From Pelagimonas phthalicica (GTDB lineage Bacteria; Pseudomonadota; Alphaproteobacteria; Rhodobacterales; Rhodobacteraceae): a stretch of DNA of 64,000 nucleotides. The notes below the pieces were generated by a model that was not told where the DNA came from, did no database searches, and was given only the letters and a program-made list of their open reading frames with translations. Where the stretch lies: positions 1,550,001-1,614,000 of the forward strand of contig NZ_SOAP01000001.1 in NCBI RefSeq assembly GCF_004364805.1, read 5' to 3'. This document shows, one piece after another, positions 17,884 through 27,696 of this stretch. Numbering within the stretch: position 1 is the stretch's first letter; every line of letters starts with the position of its first letter. The position numbers were made by a program, and so were the translations under genes.

Positions 17884-18780
17884 CTATAAAACACTGGGCG
17901 AAAGCCCCCCGGCCAGGGCATCCCAGACACGTTTGATCCGAGGCGTCGACCGGACCGCCTCATGCGCGGCCAGCCAAAGCGGAAGGGTGGGCATCGGAAA
18001 GTCGGGGAACAGGCGTTCAACCTCGGGGCAGGCATCCCCAATCCCGACCTGGGCAAACCCCACACCGCATCCTGCGCGGATCAGTTCGAAATAGGTGGCG
18101 TGGTGGTCGCAGCGGGTGGCAAACCATTCCCGCTGCGCATCAATCCCAATCTCACGCATACCGCGAATGATGTCGTCATTCTGATCATACCCAACCAGAT
18201 CATAGCGAAACATCTCGTCAAACCCACCCGGTCGCCCAACCCGATCCAGATAGCTGGTGGCGGCGTAGATTCCCAGCTCGAGCTCGCCCAGATGACGGGT
18301 GATGATATCCAGCTGGGTGGGTTCAAACATGCGCACGGCGATATCCGCCTCGCGATAGAGCAGGTTTTCCGCCTTGTCCGAGGCAACGACGTCGATCAAG
18401 ATCTCCGGCTCTTCGGCGCGCAGTTTGGCCAGGATCCGCGGCAATTGGTATTGCGCGGTAAACACACTGGCGGTGATCCGCACCGGGCCAGACAGTTTGT
18501 CACTGCGCCCCGCCGCCGTCAGGCTTAGCGCGCGTATCCCATCCGCCATCATGCGCGCATGGGGCAACAAGGCCGCCCCGGTTTCGGTCAAGGCCAAACC
18601 GCGCGGTTGTCGGGTAAACAGAGTCACATCCAGATCGGATTCAATCTGTTTGATTTGCCGGCCCACCGTCGGCTGCGAAACGCCAATCTGTCGCGCCGCC
18701 TGAGACAGCGACCCAGTTTCGGCCACCGCCAGAAAGGTTTGAACCAAAGACCAATCAAGTTTTGAGAGCGCCGCATCCAT
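17884..18780 (-). CDS. LysR-family transcriptional regulator
   Basis: A 298-residue LysR-type regulator. The HTH region LAVAETGSLSQAARQIGVSQ is followed by PTVGRQIKQIESDLDVTLF, the standard family pattern, with an effector domain at about 95-290. It is divergent from the epimerase-like gene with a 92-bp gap from its start, suggesting that it controls that gene and itself. The effector is not predictable. Confidence 0.93.
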   Translation of the reverse strand: MDAALSKLDWSLVQTFLAVAETGSLSQAARQIGVSQPTVGRQIKQIESDLDVTLFTRQPRGLALTETGAALLPHARMMADGIRALSLTAAGRSDKLSGPVRITASVFTAQYQLPRILAKLRAEEPEILIDVVASDKAENLLYREADIAVRMFEPTQLDIITRHLGELELGIYAATSYLDRVGRPGGFDEMFRYDLVGYDQNDDIIRGMREIGIDAQREWFATRCDHHATYFELIRAGCGVGFAQVGIGDACPEVERLFPDFPMPTLPLWLAAHEAVRSTPRIKRVWDALAGGLSPSVL

Positions 18781-18872
18781 TCATTGATGAATACACGCAA
18801 TGCAAATTCAGGCAATTCCCAAATTAATTTGAATAGCTAATTCTTGTCATGCGTGAATTTGGAGGCGTCGTT

Positions 18873-19793
18873 ATGACAGGAACAGTTTTGATTTTAGGGG
18901 CGAATGGCCGTTTTGGTCGCAACGCTGCTGAGGCCTTCTGGAATGCCGGCTGGCGGGTCAGCCTGTTTGACCGCTCCAAGGATGACCTGACCACGGCTGC
19001 GCAGGGGCAGGATGTAATCGTCAATGCCTGGAACCCGCTTTATCCCGACTGGGGGGCGCAAGTGCCCAAGCTGACAGAGCAAGTCATCGCCGCCGCCAAG
19101 TCCAGCGGTGCAACCGTGATCATCCCCGGCAATGTCTATGTCTACGGGCCGGATGCGCCGGACCGGTTCGCAGCCGACACCCCACACACCGCACGCAACC
19201 CGTTGGGCCAAGTTCGGATCAAGATGGAAGAGCGCTTTCGCACCTCGGGCGTGCAGACGATTATCCTGCGGGCCGGGGATTTTCTGGATACCGAGGCGTC
19301 GGGCAACTGGTTTGACAAGATCATGGCCCCAAGCCTGAAGAAAGGCGTGTTCACCTATCCCGGTGCGCCCGATCTGCCCCATGCCTGGGCCTTTCTGCCC
19401 GACCTTGCCCGCGCCACTGTCGCCTTGGCCGAGCAACGCGAATTCCTGCCAAGGTTTTCCGACATCCCCTTTGCGGGCTATACCCTGAGCGGACATGACC
19501 TGGCACACCTCTGCGCCGAAGCCTTGGGCAAACCCGTCAAGCTCAAAAAGATGAGCTGGCTGCCCATTCAAATCGCCCGCCCATTCTGGCCCTTGGCAAA
19601 ACACTTGGTCGAGATGAGCTATCTTTGGAACAAAGCGCACCATTTGGATGGTCAGGTCTTTGACGAGCTTGTGCCGGATTTCCCGGTAACGCCCCCGTCT
19701 GAGGCGATTGCCCAGGCCTTGCGCCCGTTCAATCCAACAGCAGGTCCATCCAGACAAGGCGATGCGGCCCGGCCTTTGGCTCCGGCGGCATAA
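18873..19793 (+). CDS. NAD(P)-dependent epimerase/dehydratase family protein
   Basis: A 306-residue Rossmann-fold protein of the extended SDR/epimerase type. The nucleotide loop LILGANGRFGRNAAE is at the N-terminus. The region where SDRs have the YxxxK motif is weakly conserved (NVYVYGPDAPD), so it may be a non-catalytic or atypical member. The start at 18873 is chosen because GGAGG lies 7 bp upstream; an in-frame ATG at 18849 lacks this. It is divergent from a LysR regulator. Its 3' end overlaps the 3' end of the converging EEP-family gene by 65 bp, which is unusual. Confidence 0.8.
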   Translation: MTGTVLILGANGRFGRNAAEAFWNAGWRVSLFDRSKDDLTTAAQGQDVIVNAWNPLYPDWGAQVPKLTEQVIAAAKSSGATVIIPGNVYVYGPDAPDRFAADTPHTARNPLGQVRIKMEERFRTSGVQTIILRAGDFLDTEASGNWFDKIMAPSLKKGVFTYPGAPDLPHAWAFLPDLARATVALAEQREFLPRFSDIPFAGYTLSGHDLAHLCAEALGKPVKLKKMSWLPIQIARPFWPLAKHLVEMSYLWNKAHHLDGQVFDELVPDFPVTPPSEAIAQALRPFNPTAGPSRQGDAARPLAPAA

Positions 19794-20793
19794 CCTCGGC
19801 CTTACCTATCCGGAGCGACTGATCGGGCAGGATGTAAGAAATTCGCATCTCTCCTGCCCGCTCCCATTTCACCGTTGGCACCTTTGGCAAAGGATCTTGC
19901 AAGCGGTCATGCGCCAGGACCTGAGCCACAGCCTCGTGCAACCCCTGCCCGCGATCCGGGTCCAGGTTGAAATTGCCCAGAACGACAACAGGCGCGTCGG
20001 CAAACGCGGCCTTGTCATGCAACACATGCGACCAATACAGCACCTCATCCCGATTGCGCCGCCCATTGCGATCCTCTGGCCCATCAAACACCGGCGGTGT
20101 CGCGGCCAACGTCAGTAAGGTCACCTTGGCACCGTCAACCTCAACCTCGACCGCCCAATGGGCCGAGGATGACAACCGTTGCGCCGCGCCAACCGGATCA
20201 TCCTTGGCAATCAAACTGCCCGGCGCATCCGCCCAGAACGCCCCTGAATGATCGGCAACCAAACGCACAGGATAACGCGACAGGATCGCCTGCCCGCCCT
20301 GCCCCGAGAAATAGCCAAAGCCCTGCGCATCCCGGGGCCCGCCCAGTTTCCCGTCGCCGTCCACATCCACACCCGTCGGCAGGCCCGTATTGGGTCGCAA
20401 GGCAAACAGATGTGGCATGGGCCAGCTTTGGTCGCGCAACCGGCTTTGCAGCGCCCCTAGTGCAACATGCCCGGCGTCAAAGTCGAAATTGGTCAGCAAC
20501 AGGATGTCCGGCCGCGCCTGCGCAATGCTGGCTACCCCCGGCACGGGCTTGTCGCCCGCCAATTCGCGCACCAGCAATCCCGGCCCCTTGCGGCTGAAAT
20601 CCCCATGCCATGTGGCCACGCGCAAAGGATCCGCCGAAACGGCAGCCGCGACCAACAAATAACTGGCAAGAAGGATCAGGCCACCTGCAATTCGGCCTGC
20701 GCGTAGGCGCGGCGACGCTTTTCTTCGATCAGATCGGCGATACGCATCAGTGCCACGCCGCGCATAATCAAGCTGATTGGCAGAAAGGCCCAT
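19729..20793 (-). CDS. Endonuclease/exonuclease/phosphatase (EEP) family protein, exported
   Basis: A DNase I-fold protein of up to 354 residues. After a hydrophobic segment (LILLASYLLVAAAVSA) come EEP features: LRVATWHGDFSR, DILLLTNFDF, VVVLGNFNLDPDRG and a late GPHRLVWMDL (the terminal His motif). The substrate could be nucleic acid or a phosphoester. The start is doubtful. The ATG at 20793 overlaps the upstream membrane-protein gene by 118 bp, and no ATG or GTG lies in frame between it and the signal segment, so a non-standard start near 20690 is possible. Confidence 0.7.
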   Translation of the reverse strand: MGLSANQLDYARRGTDAYRRSDRRKASPRLRAGRIAGGLILLASYLLVAAAVSADPLRVATWHGDFSRKGPGLLVRELAGDKPVPGVASIAQARPDILLLTNFDFDAGHVALGALQSRLRDQSWPMPHLFALRPNTGLPTGVDVDGDGKLGGPRDAQGFGYFSGQGGQAILSRYPVRLVADHSGAFWADAPGSLIAKDDPVGAAQRLSSSAHWAVEVEVDGAKVTLLTLAATPPVFDGPEDRNGRRNRDEVLYWSHVLHDKAAFADAPVVVLGNFNLDPDRGQGLHEAVAQVLAHDRLQDPLPKVPTVKWERAGEMRISYILPDQSLRIGKAEVMPPEPKAGPHRLVWMDLLLD

Positions 20794-21506
20794 GCGCTCA
20801 TCGTCCAGATCAGAGTTTGTGGATCGGTCAGCGACACAGAGACAGCATAAACCGAAGCGGTTTTCAGAACCGCCGGTATCAGGAATGGCAGAAGAAAGCC
20901 TAAGGCGACGTTAACATGGCTGTCCCGCTTGAGCCTGCGCAAGACATCGCCACCCGCAGTCGGGTCAAACAAAGGCAGGTTTACCCAGAAATTGAACGCC
21001 CCATGGCGCAGCGGCCAATCCAACAGGCGCACCACAACGACAAAGCTTAGCAACATTGCCAGGGCAATCAGATAGGACATGCCCGCATGCATACGGATCT
21101 GGTCCAATTCCGGTGGCGTGGCGCCCTCGGGGGCCAAGAGGACCATCAAGCGCACCGGCGAGAATGGGAAATCCATCGCATTACCGATCATATGCCCCAA
21201 CCCAACCAGGGTTGAGCTGAGCGCTGTGGGCATGACCTGCCCCCGCGCCATCAGCGTCAACGTCAGAACCGTGCAAAACAGCGCCAGAAAGCGCAGCCGG
21301 TTAAAAGGCGGTGCATTGCGAAATTCGATCAGGCTTGGATATTCCGAGCTGTATTCGACAAAGACCAGCAGCGCTGCAACCAGCGACAGCAGAACCACCA
21401 TCTGCACCGTATCCGCCGATGTGCCGGGCAAGAGTATCGCGGGCATGGTAAACACCGATGCCACAAGAATCGCCCGAACGGCTGCGCCGATCATACGTTT
21501 GATCAC
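20676..21506 (-). CDS. Polytopic membrane protein of unknown function
   Basis: A 276-residue protein with about six or seven hydrophobic segments, for example MPAILLPGTSADTVQMVVLL, LALFCTVLTLTLMA and YLIALAMLLSFVVVV. A charged tail ends in EEKRRRAYAQAELQVA. I recognise no family. It overlaps the EEP-family phosphoesterase gene downstream, so the two may act together in the envelope. Confidence 0.75.
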   Translation of the reverse strand: MIKRMIGAAVRAILVASVFTMPAILLPGTSADTVQMVVLLSLVAALLVFVEYSSEYPSLIEFRNAPPFNRLRFLALFCTVLTLTLMARGQVMPTALSSTLVGLGHMIGNAMDFPFSPVRLMVLLAPEGATPPELDQIRMHAGMSYLIALAMLLSFVVVVRLLDWPLRHGAFNFWVNLPLFDPTAGGDVLRRLKRDSHVNVALGFLLPFLIPAVLKTASVYAVSVSLTDPQTLIWTMSAWAFLPISLIMRGVALMRIADLIEEKRRRAYAQAELQVA

Positions 21507-21873
21507 AGAACCTGCCCTTTCAGTCTGGACGAAGCCGATACGATGCCGGTTTCTTGTTCCATCCCGATGCCGCCTTTGTGGCGGCTTGCCTCATTGTTGC
21601 CTTAGTTTTGCCTCACTTTGATCTCGGCGACAATACGCCGATCGCCAAGTTGCCGAATTTGTTGCTTTTTCACCCGCCGACTGGTGCGGGATTGCATCAA
21701 GGTCAGGCAACGCGCCTTACGACAACCCATATCTAGGGGGCCTGTGCCCCTCGGGCACAAGACAAGCGCCACAAGCAAAGATTTCCGAATTCCGCACCAA
21801 ATCTGACCAAGATCAACGTCGCTCAAAAGGCGCACCGTTACAAAACTGTTACTTTAAGACAGAGGAGGCGCGC
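21507..21873. other. Intergenic region without a supported gene
   Basis: This 367-bp stretch between divergent genes holds only short non-conserved open frames. The right end has GTTACAAAACTGTTAC followed by GGAGG before the 90-residue gene, a plausible promoter and ribosome-binding region. Nothing else is identified. Confidence 0.5.
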
Positions 21874-22146
21874 ATGGCACAATTCAAGGCAACCCTGATG
21901 CATGGCAATCGCGAGGCGGTGGGGGAATACAGTTTTGAAGGGCCAGAAGATCTGATGTCGCAGGACCCCGGCGCAGTCATGCAGGTTTTCATGCAGCAAA
22001 TGGACAAGATCGCCCATCTTGGCCATATCGATTACACGCTTGAGACTGTTGAAACCGTGCATGACGGCACCGTTGTCAGCGCCGTCGGCACGATGATGTT
22101 ACACGGCACACCCGAAGGGTTTCGCTGCCTCGTGCAACAAGCATAG
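21874..22146 (+). CDS. Small conserved-looking protein of unknown function
   Basis: A 90-residue soluble acidic protein beginning MAQFKATLMHGNREAVGEYS, preceded by an excellent GAGGAGG. It lacks a signal peptide, cysteine motif or membrane segment. The end shows beta-strand-like alternation (GTVVSAVGTMMLHG). It is convergent with leuD. I do not recognise it. Confidence 0.7.
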   Translation: MAQFKATLMHGNREAVGEYSFEGPEDLMSQDPGAVMQVFMQQMDKIAHLGHIDYTLETVETVHDGTVVSAVGTMMLHGTPEGFRCLVQQA

Positions 22147-22152
22147 TGAAAA

Positions 22153-22180
22153 GGCCCAGCCCCGAAACCGGGGCCAGGCC
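22153..22180 (-). terminator. Rho-independent terminator of leuD
   Basis: The stem GGCC-(A/G)-GCCCCG with loop GAAAC lies between converging leuD and the 90-residue gene. TTTTC follows on the minus strand, so it serves leuD mainly. Confidence 0.75.
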
Positions 22181-22189
22181 AATCCAATA

Positions 22190-22795
22190 TCAAACCCAGG
22201 GACGCGCCTGCGCAGCTTGCTCTTCAAAGCTATCGATGGACGACACTTTCTCCATCGACAGGCCAATATCATCGAGCCCTTGCAGCAAGCAGTGCTTTTT
22301 GAACGCATCCACCTCAAAGGAAATGGTCTCGCCATCCGATGTGGTCACGGTCTGCGCCTCGAGATCGACGGTCATACGAGCATTCTGGCCCTTTTCCGCG
22401 TCCTTCATCAGCACATCAACCTGCTCTTGTGGCAAAACGATCGGCAGGATGCCGTTCTTAAAACAGTTGTTGAAAAAGATGTCGGCAAAAGACGTGGAGA
22501 TCACGCATTTGATGCCAAAATCCTTGATCGCCCAAGGCGCGTGTTCGCGCGACGAGCCACAGCCAAAATTGTCACCCGCGACCAGGATCTCTGCCTCGCG
22601 GTATTGCGGCTTGTTCAGCACGAAATCCTCGATCTCGGTGCCATCGCGGTTGTAACGCATTTCATCAAACAAGCTGACACCAAAGCCGGTGCGCTTGATG
22701 GATTTCAGAAAGCGTTTCGGGATGATCATATCGGTATCGATATTCACAAGCGGCATTGGCGCCGCAATTCCGGTCAGTTTCTCAAACTTTTCCAT
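22190..22795 (-). CDS. leuD: 3-isopropylmalate dehydratase small subunit
   Basis: A 201-residue swivel-domain subunit that joins LeuC to isomerise 2- and 3-isopropylmalate. Signatures are [17 protein letters not shown] near the N-terminus and [21 protein letters not shown]. The start at MEKF (22795) fits the family; longer frames add an unrelated extension. A glycosyltransferase-like gene separates it from leuC. Confidence 0.97.
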   Translation of the reverse strand: MEKFEKLTGIAAPMPLVNIDTDMIIPKRFLKSIKRTGFGVSLFDEMRYNRDGTEIEDFVLNKPQYREAEILVAGDNFGCGSSREHAPWAIKDFGIKCVISTSFADIFFNNCFKNGILPIVLPQEQVDVLMKDAEKGQNARMTVDLEAQTVTTSDGETISFEVDAFKKHCLLQGLDDIGLSMEKVSSIDSFEEQAAQARPWV

Positions 22796-22820
22796 GTTGA
22801 GTCTCCTCAAACTCTCGCCC

Positions 22821-23642
22821 TTACGGGGCGATATCGAATTCAATTTCCCGGGCATATTCGGCAATGAAACTGCCCGGCGCTGGTGTGTGTTTCTTGTGAT
22901 AGCCACGGATCATCGACGCATAGAGATGCACGCAAAGCGTCTCTTCGGTCAGGCCAGGTTCGACCCCGCCAAAAGGTGAAAACAGCACATCGGTATAAAC
23001 GCCGCGCACTGGGTAATAGACCTCAGCGGGGCTGATGAACCGCTTTTCCTTTTTGGCCCGCAAGGTGTGTTTCAACGCCCGTGGCCCGACCGAAGGCCGC
23101 ACCAATTTGAACGCCGTCACCAATCGTTTTCCCGGTTCCGCCTCGGCCACTTTGGCCTGCTGCGTCTCGGTCATCCAATGCGGGACAAATTCGGGATCTT
23201 CGAACCATTCGATCAGACTGTTCAGCGTGGCCGACTCTTTTGGCAGACGCAGAATGGCCCCATTCACCGTTCCCGAAGGTTCCCAACCAACATGGTAGGG
23301 TTTTTCGGGGAACGGTTGCAGGCACAACACATCCGCGTCGATCCAGATCATCTCGGTCTGCTTGAGCAGATAGAGCCGGAACAGATCAGACACCATCGAG
23401 GCAGGTGCCCCGCCATGTCCGTGGTCTGCTGGATCCCAAATATCGGCTGCCGGGCGAGTGATCACCCCGTCAGGAACGACGGGGGCCAGATCAGACCCGG
23501 CATAGAACAGCGTCACCTTATGTCCGTGATGCACAAAGCTGCTAAGGCACATCTGGTGCAGCCAATCCAGTTCTGGCCCGATCCAGAGGGTTGCAACCTC
23601 TGGCAGGATAGACCCGTTTTGGATTGGCGCACCAGATGCCAT
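22821..23642 (-). CDS. Glycosyltransferase-like protein with DxD motif
   Basis: A 273-residue protein resembling sugar-binding DXD-motif transferases of the capsular/alpha-1,4-GlcNAc-transferase type. It starts [20 protein letters not shown], has a [20 protein letters not shown] core in which D-A-D is the metal/nucleotide-sugar motif, and ends with [16 protein letters not shown]. No signal or membrane helix is seen. Its start overlaps the leuC stop as TAATG, so it is translationally coupled into the leucine operon, with leuD 25 bp after its stop. What it glycosylates is unknown. Confidence 0.75.
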   Translation of the reverse strand: MASGAPIQNGSILPEVATLWIGPELDWLHQMCLSSFVHHGHKVTLFYAGSDLAPVVPDGVITRPAADIWDPADHGHGGAPASMVSDLFRLYLLKQTEMIWIDADVLCLQPFPEKPYHVGWEPSGTVNGAILRLPKESATLNSLIEWFEDPEFVPHWMTETQQAKVAEAEPGKRLVTAFKLVRPSVGPRALKHTLRAKKEKRFISPAEVYYPVRGVYTDVLFSPFGGVEPGLTEETLCVHLYASMIRGYHKKHTPAPGSFIAEYAREIEFDIAP

Positions 23643-25048
23643 TACATCAGGTCCCGAACGTCGGTCAGCTTGCCGGTCAGAGCAGCGGCGGCTGCCATGC
23701 CCGGGCTCACCAGATGGGTGCGACCCTTAAAGCCCTGACGCCCCTCAAAGTTACGGTTCGAGGTCGAGGCGCAACGCTCGTTCTCGGATAGCTGATCAGG
23801 GTTCATCGCCAAACACATGGAGCAACCCGCCAGACGCCATTCAAAGCCGGCATCCTCAAAGATCTGTGCCAGACCTTCTTCTTCGGCCTGAGCACGGACC
23901 AGACCAGAGCCCGGAACGACCATGGCGCGCATCCCGTCCTTGATCTTTTTGCCTTTCAGCACTTCGGCTGCGGCGCGCAGATCTTCGATACGACCATTGG
24001 TGCAAGAGCCAATGAACACGGTGTCGATCTCGATATCGGCCAGTTTCTGACCCGGTGTCAGACCCATATATTCGATGGACCGCGCCGCCGCGTCGACTTT
24101 GCCGCCCTCAAAATCGGAAGGGTGCGGCACAACGCCGGTGATCGGCAAAACATCCTCGGGCGAGGTACCCCAGGTCACGACGGGCTGGATGTCTTCGCCT
24201 TTCAGCGTCACAACCTTGTCGAAATGCGCGCCTTCATCGGTGTAAAGAGTCTTCCACCAGTCCAAGGCAGCTTCCCATTGGGCACCCTTTGGCGCATGTG
24301 GGCGGCCTTTGACATATTCAAAGGTGGTTTCATCCGGTGCAATCAGACCCGCACGTGCACCGCCTTCGATCGCCATGTTGCAGACGGTCATGCGGCCTTC
24401 CATCGACAGATCACGGATCGCTTCACCGCAATATTCGATGACATAGCCAGTGCCGCCGCCTGTGCCGGTCTCACCGATCACGGCCAGGGTGATGTCCTTG
24501 GCGGTCACACCCGGCTTGAGTTTGCCGGTGATCTCCACCTTCATGTTCTTGGACTTCTTCTGGATCAGGGTCTGAGTGGCGAGCACGTGCTCAACCTCAG
24601 ACGTGCCGATCCCATGCGCCAGCGCACCAAAGGCCCCGTGGGTCGCGGTGTGGCTGTCGCCGCAAACCACGGTCATGCCCGGCAGGGTCCAGCCCTGTTC
24701 GGGGCCAACAATATGCACGATGCCCTGACGGATGTCAGAAACAGGGTAGTAATGCACACCAAATTCCTTGGCGTTCTTATCCAGCGCCTCAACCTGAATG
24801 CGGGATTCTTCGGTCATCTGGCTTGGATCTTCGCGGCCAGCAGTGGTCGGAACGTTGTGATCCGGCACGGCAATGGTCTTTTCCGGCGCGCGCACCTTGC
24901 GACCCGCCATACGCAGCCCCTCAAAGGCTTGCGGGCTGGTCACTTCGTGAACCAGGTGGCGGTCGATATACAGAAGGCAGGTGCCATCTTCGTCTTCGTG
25001 GGCGACATGAGCGTCCCAGATTTTATCATAGAGTGTTTTGGGGGACAT
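23642..25048 (-). CDS. leuC: 3-isopropylmalate dehydratase large subunit
   Basis: A 468-residue aconitase-family subunit. It has the [18 protein letters not shown] segment, [20 protein letters not shown], and the three iron-sulfur ligands in FIGSCTNGR and in [13 protein letters not shown]. It is first in the leuC-GT-leuD cluster; its stop overlaps the next start (TAATG). The length is typical. Confidence 0.98.
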   Translation of the reverse strand: MSPKTLYDKIWDAHVAHEDEDGTCLLYIDRHLVHEVTSPQAFEGLRMAGRKVRAPEKTIAVPDHNVPTTAGREDPSQMTEESRIQVEALDKNAKEFGVHYYPVSDIRQGIVHIVGPEQGWTLPGMTVVCGDSHTATHGAFGALAHGIGTSEVEHVLATQTLIQKKSKNMKVEITGKLKPGVTAKDITLAVIGETGTGGGTGYVIEYCGEAIRDLSMEGRMTVCNMAIEGGARAGLIAPDETTFEYVKGRPHAPKGAQWEAALDWWKTLYTDEGAHFDKVVTLKGEDIQPVVTWGTSPEDVLPITGVVPHPSDFEGGKVDAAARSIEYMGLTPGQKLADIEIDTVFIGSCTNGRIEDLRAAAEVLKGKKIKDGMRAMVVPGSGLVRAQAEEEGLAQIFEDAGFEWRLAGCSMCLAMNPDQLSENERCASTSNRNFEGRQGFKGRTHLVSPGMAAAAALTGKLTDVRDLM

Positions 25049-25392
25049 GCGGTCCTCTCCCGTTTTGATTGCTAATGGTGGTTGGCTTTCACAAGGCGTT
25101 TCGACGCCGTAAAATTCGCGCAGTTATAGTCGGGCCAAAACTGCAAAGTTGGCACCGTAAAAACGTTCGCGAAGGCGCACACGGTCGCCCATGTCGAAAA
25201 GCGGAAACATGCCCAGCATGTACAAAGCACCGCGTCCTAAATCAAGTGAGTCGCGCAAGACCCCGCTCAAACCCCCTTGAACTGCCGAAATGTCGCATTG
25301 AACCTTTCCGTCCCGCCCCCTTGATAAAAGGCTTCGCAAACGCGTCGTGCGCAACGGGGTATTGCACCCGCGTTCAGACAAAAGGCAGAGCA
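25049..25392. other. leuC upstream region, no supported gene
   Basis: 344 bp between divergent leuC and a small ORF. It should contain both promoters. I see no leucine-rich leader peptide with a terminator, so classic attenuation is not supported. Confidence 0.4.
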
Positions 25393-25533
25393 ATGAACAG
25401 CAGTCTGAATATCTTGAATATTGCCCTGATCGGGGCCTTGCTGGTCATGGCCGTGACTGTGCAAGCCCGCGAAACCTATTTGCAAGACGTGCCAAAACAC
25501 GGTGATTTGTCTCTGATTTCAGCCGCAGACTAA
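25393..25533 (+). CDS. Possible small exported or membrane-anchored protein
   Basis: A 46-residue ORF beginning MNSSLNILNIALIGALLVMA, one hydrophobic segment ending in VQA-RE, which resembles a signal-peptidase site and would leave a mature peptide of about 20 residues. A GGCAGAG lies a few bases upstream of the ATG. No family is recognised; the call rests on its signal-like composition. Confidence 0.45.
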   Translation: MNSSLNILNIALIGALLVMAVTVQARETYLQDVPKHGDLSLISAAD

Positions 25534-25910
25534 CTGTTTGAATTAACTCAATCTCAATAATTTCCGCGCCATGTTCAGGTCATGTCGCGTTTCACGTCTC
25601 TCTCTTCCTCTCCAGCCACGGGCGGGCGCTCTTATAAACCTGGTTTGCAAGATGCGCAGCCCAAGGGGCCTCGCGGCGCGCCAAACGGGTCCAAACCGGG
25701 GGTGCTCAGCCTGTTTGGCTTCTTGCGCACCCTACGCGCAAAACAAAGGGAAAACAGGGCCACGCCTGCCGCCCGCAATGTGAAATATCCAGTATCCCGG
25801 CGCTAGAGTTAGCGACCAATCCCAACAAACCTCACCACAATGACGGAACGTTGCGGCTGACATGCCGCATTGCAGCGCTCATAGTTTCCCCAACTTAAGA
25901 GGAGGACATC
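25534..25910. other. Intergenic region upstream of thiolase gene
   Basis: 377 bp with only low-quality open frames. The longest, at 25582-25806, is rich in Ser, Arg and Pro and lacks a convincing ribosome-binding site. The right end has AAGAGGAGG before the thiolase start. Confidence 0.4.
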
Positions 25911-27089
25911 ATGAGCGACGATATCGTCATTCTTAGCGGCGCACGCACAGCCATTGGCACCTTTGGCGGCAGCCTGGCCGGCACCGCCCCCATTGATCTC
26001 GGCACCATCGCCGCCAAGGCCGCTTTGGAACGCGCTGGCGTCGACGGTCAGCAGATTGACCATGTGGTCTTTGGCCATATCATCAACACCGAACCGCGCG
26101 ACATGTACCTTTCACGCGTGGCCGCCATGCAGGCGGGCATCCCCGAGGCGACACCAGCGATGAACGTCAACCGCCTCTGTGGCTCCGGTGTTCAGGCGAT
26201 CATTTCCGGCGCACAATCCCTGATGCTGGGCGATGCCGATTTCGCCCTGGTCGGCGGTGCTGAAAACATGTCGCGCAGCCCCTATATCGTGCCCAGCCAA
26301 CGCTGGGGGGCCAAGATGGGCGATATCAAGACACTGGACATGATGCTCGGCGCGCTGAACTGCCCCTTTGGCACCGGCCATATGGGGGTTACAGCGGAAA
26401 ACGTCGCCGCCGAGCACGATATCAGCCGCGACGCACAGGATGCCTTTGCCCTGGAAAGCCAGAACCGCGCCGCAGCCGCGATTGAAGCAGGCCATTTCAA
26501 GGATCAGATCGTCCCGGTTGAGGTCAAAGTGAAACGCGATATGGTCGCCTTTGACACGGACGAACATCCCAAGGCCACCACTCTTGAGGCCCTGTCGGGC
26601 CTTCGCACCGTCTTTCAAAAAGACGGAACAGTGACCGCGGGCAATGCGTCAGGCATCAATGATGGCGCAGCGGCTCTGGTTCTCGCCCGTGCCTCCGCAG
26701 CTGAATCTGCCGGTCTCAAACCCCGCGCCCGCATCATCGGCTATGCCCATGCAGGCGTGCGCCCCGAGGTCATGGGCATCGGCCCGGTGCCTGCCGTGGA
26801 AAACCTGCTGAAACGAACCGGCCTGTCTGTGTCCGATTTCGACGTGATCGAAAGCAACGAAGCCTTCGCCAGCCAGGCTTTGGCGGTGAACAAGGGGCTC
26901 GGCTTCGACCCGGCCAAGGTGAACCCCAATGGCGGCGCAATTGCCCTTGGCCACCCGGTTGGTGCCACCGGAGCCATCATCACCGTCAAAGCGCTTTACG
27001 AGTTGGAACGCATTGGCGGTTCCAAAGCGCTGATCACCATGTGCATCGGCGGCGGGCAAGGCATCGCACTGGCGATTGAACGTATCTAA
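25911..27089 (+). CDS. Acetyl-CoA C-acyltransferase (thiolase, BktB/PhaA-like)
   Basis: A 392-residue cytoplasmic thiolase that condenses or cleaves 3-ketoacyl-CoA. The acyl-accepting cysteine is in NRLCGSGVQAI (residue about 88), the histidine in NPNGGAIALGHPVGATGA, and the second active-site cysteine in MCIGGGQGIALAIE at the C-terminus. It is monocistronic with a strong AAGAGGAGG. Polyhydroxybutyrate synthesis or branched/aromatic degradation are both possible; no phaB or phaC is nearby. Confidence 0.92.
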   Translation: MSDDIVILSGARTAIGTFGGSLAGTAPIDLGTIAAKAALERAGVDGQQIDHVVFGHIINTEPRDMYLSRVAAMQAGIPEATPAMNVNRLCGSGVQAIISGAQSLMLGDADFALVGGAENMSRSPYIVPSQRWGAKMGDIKTLDMMLGALNCPFGTGHMGVTAENVAAEHDISRDAQDAFALESQNRAAAAIEAGHFKDQIVPVEVKVKRDMVAFDTDEHPKATTLEALSGLRTVFQKDGTVTAGNASGINDGAAALVLARASAAESAGLKPRARIIGYAHAGVRPEVMGIGPVPAVENLLKRTGLSVSDFDVIESNEAFASQALAVNKGLGFDPAKVNPNGGAIALGHPVGATGAIITVKALYELERIGGSKALITMCIGGGQGIALAIERI

Positions 27090-27126
27090 TCGCGCGGCAC
27101 GGCCTACGGGACGGTGGGTGGGGCGA

Positions 27127-27145
27127 GGTTTGCCAAAGGCAAACC
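27127..27145. repeat. Hairpin GGTTTGCC-AAA-GGCAAACC between convergent genes
   Basis: A perfect 8-bp stem with a 3-nt loop in the 73-bp gap between convergent thiolase and DUF1203 genes. It lacks a T-run on either side, so it may be a weak bidirectional terminator or a repetitive hairpin. Confidence 0.5.
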
Positions 27146-27162
27146 AGCGTCACCCCCGTCCG

Positions 27163-27627
27163 CTAATCCCGCGTCGCCCGCGCCAACCAGCAATTGTTGC
27201 GCGCGGATCGCACATCGACAAAGGCCACATCCGCACGCGCCAAACGCTGCGCCACCTCCTCCGCCAAAACCGCCTGCGCTACAACCTCACCCGTGCCATA
27301 AATAATGCGCTCATCCGCACTATAGGCCTTGATCAAAAATTGCGGTGACAGGGTCAGCACCTCGGGCAATCCCTCCTGATCCCCCGCCCCATCACAATGA
27401 CCCCCACACAAGAATACCGGTCCGGTTTCGGCATAAGGCTGCAACGCGCCAAAGGGAAGATGCGCCAAAATCAGCATCTCTTCACCCTCTGGCACCGTCC
27501 GCAGACAATGCCGACAGGGGTTGCCCGGCCCGTCTGACACGCTCCGCTCAGGCAAGTTCCCATAAGCATCAACACCGCCCCTCTGATAGCGCCGCGCAAT
27601 GTCGGTTTCCAATCCTCGAAAAATCAT
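27163..27627 (-). CDS. DUF1203 domain-containing protein
   Basis: A 154-residue soluble protein matching the DUF1203 pattern. The signature CRHCLRTVPEGEEMLILAH lies near residues 38-56, a GPVFLCGGHC segment follows, and the C-terminus has FVDVRSARNNCWLARA. The cysteines CxxC and CxxxC could bind metal. Function is unknown. It sits 69 bp downstream of pbpC on the same strand and may be co-transcribed with it. Confidence 0.8.
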   Translation of the reverse strand: MIFRGLETDIARRYQRGGVDAYGNLPERSVSDGPGNPCRHCLRTVPEGEEMLILAHLPFGALQPYAETGPVFLCGGHCDGAGDQEGLPEVLTLSPQFLIKAYSADERIIYGTGEVVAQAVLAEEVAQRLARADVAFVDVRSARNNCWLARATRD

Positions 27628-27696
27628 CTTTGCAAGCTCCTGTTTTCAGGCAACTTGCTTATCCGCAGTCACAAAAACGACCCGAAGCTTGCGCAT

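Noticed and set aside
25049-25392. Leucine-operon leader peptide upstream of leuC
   Set aside because: No leucine-codon run coupled to a terminator was found in this interval.
25582-25806. 74-codon Ser/Arg/Pro-rich plus-strand ORF
   Set aside because: No ribosome-binding site, signal or conservation-like pattern; left as intergenic.
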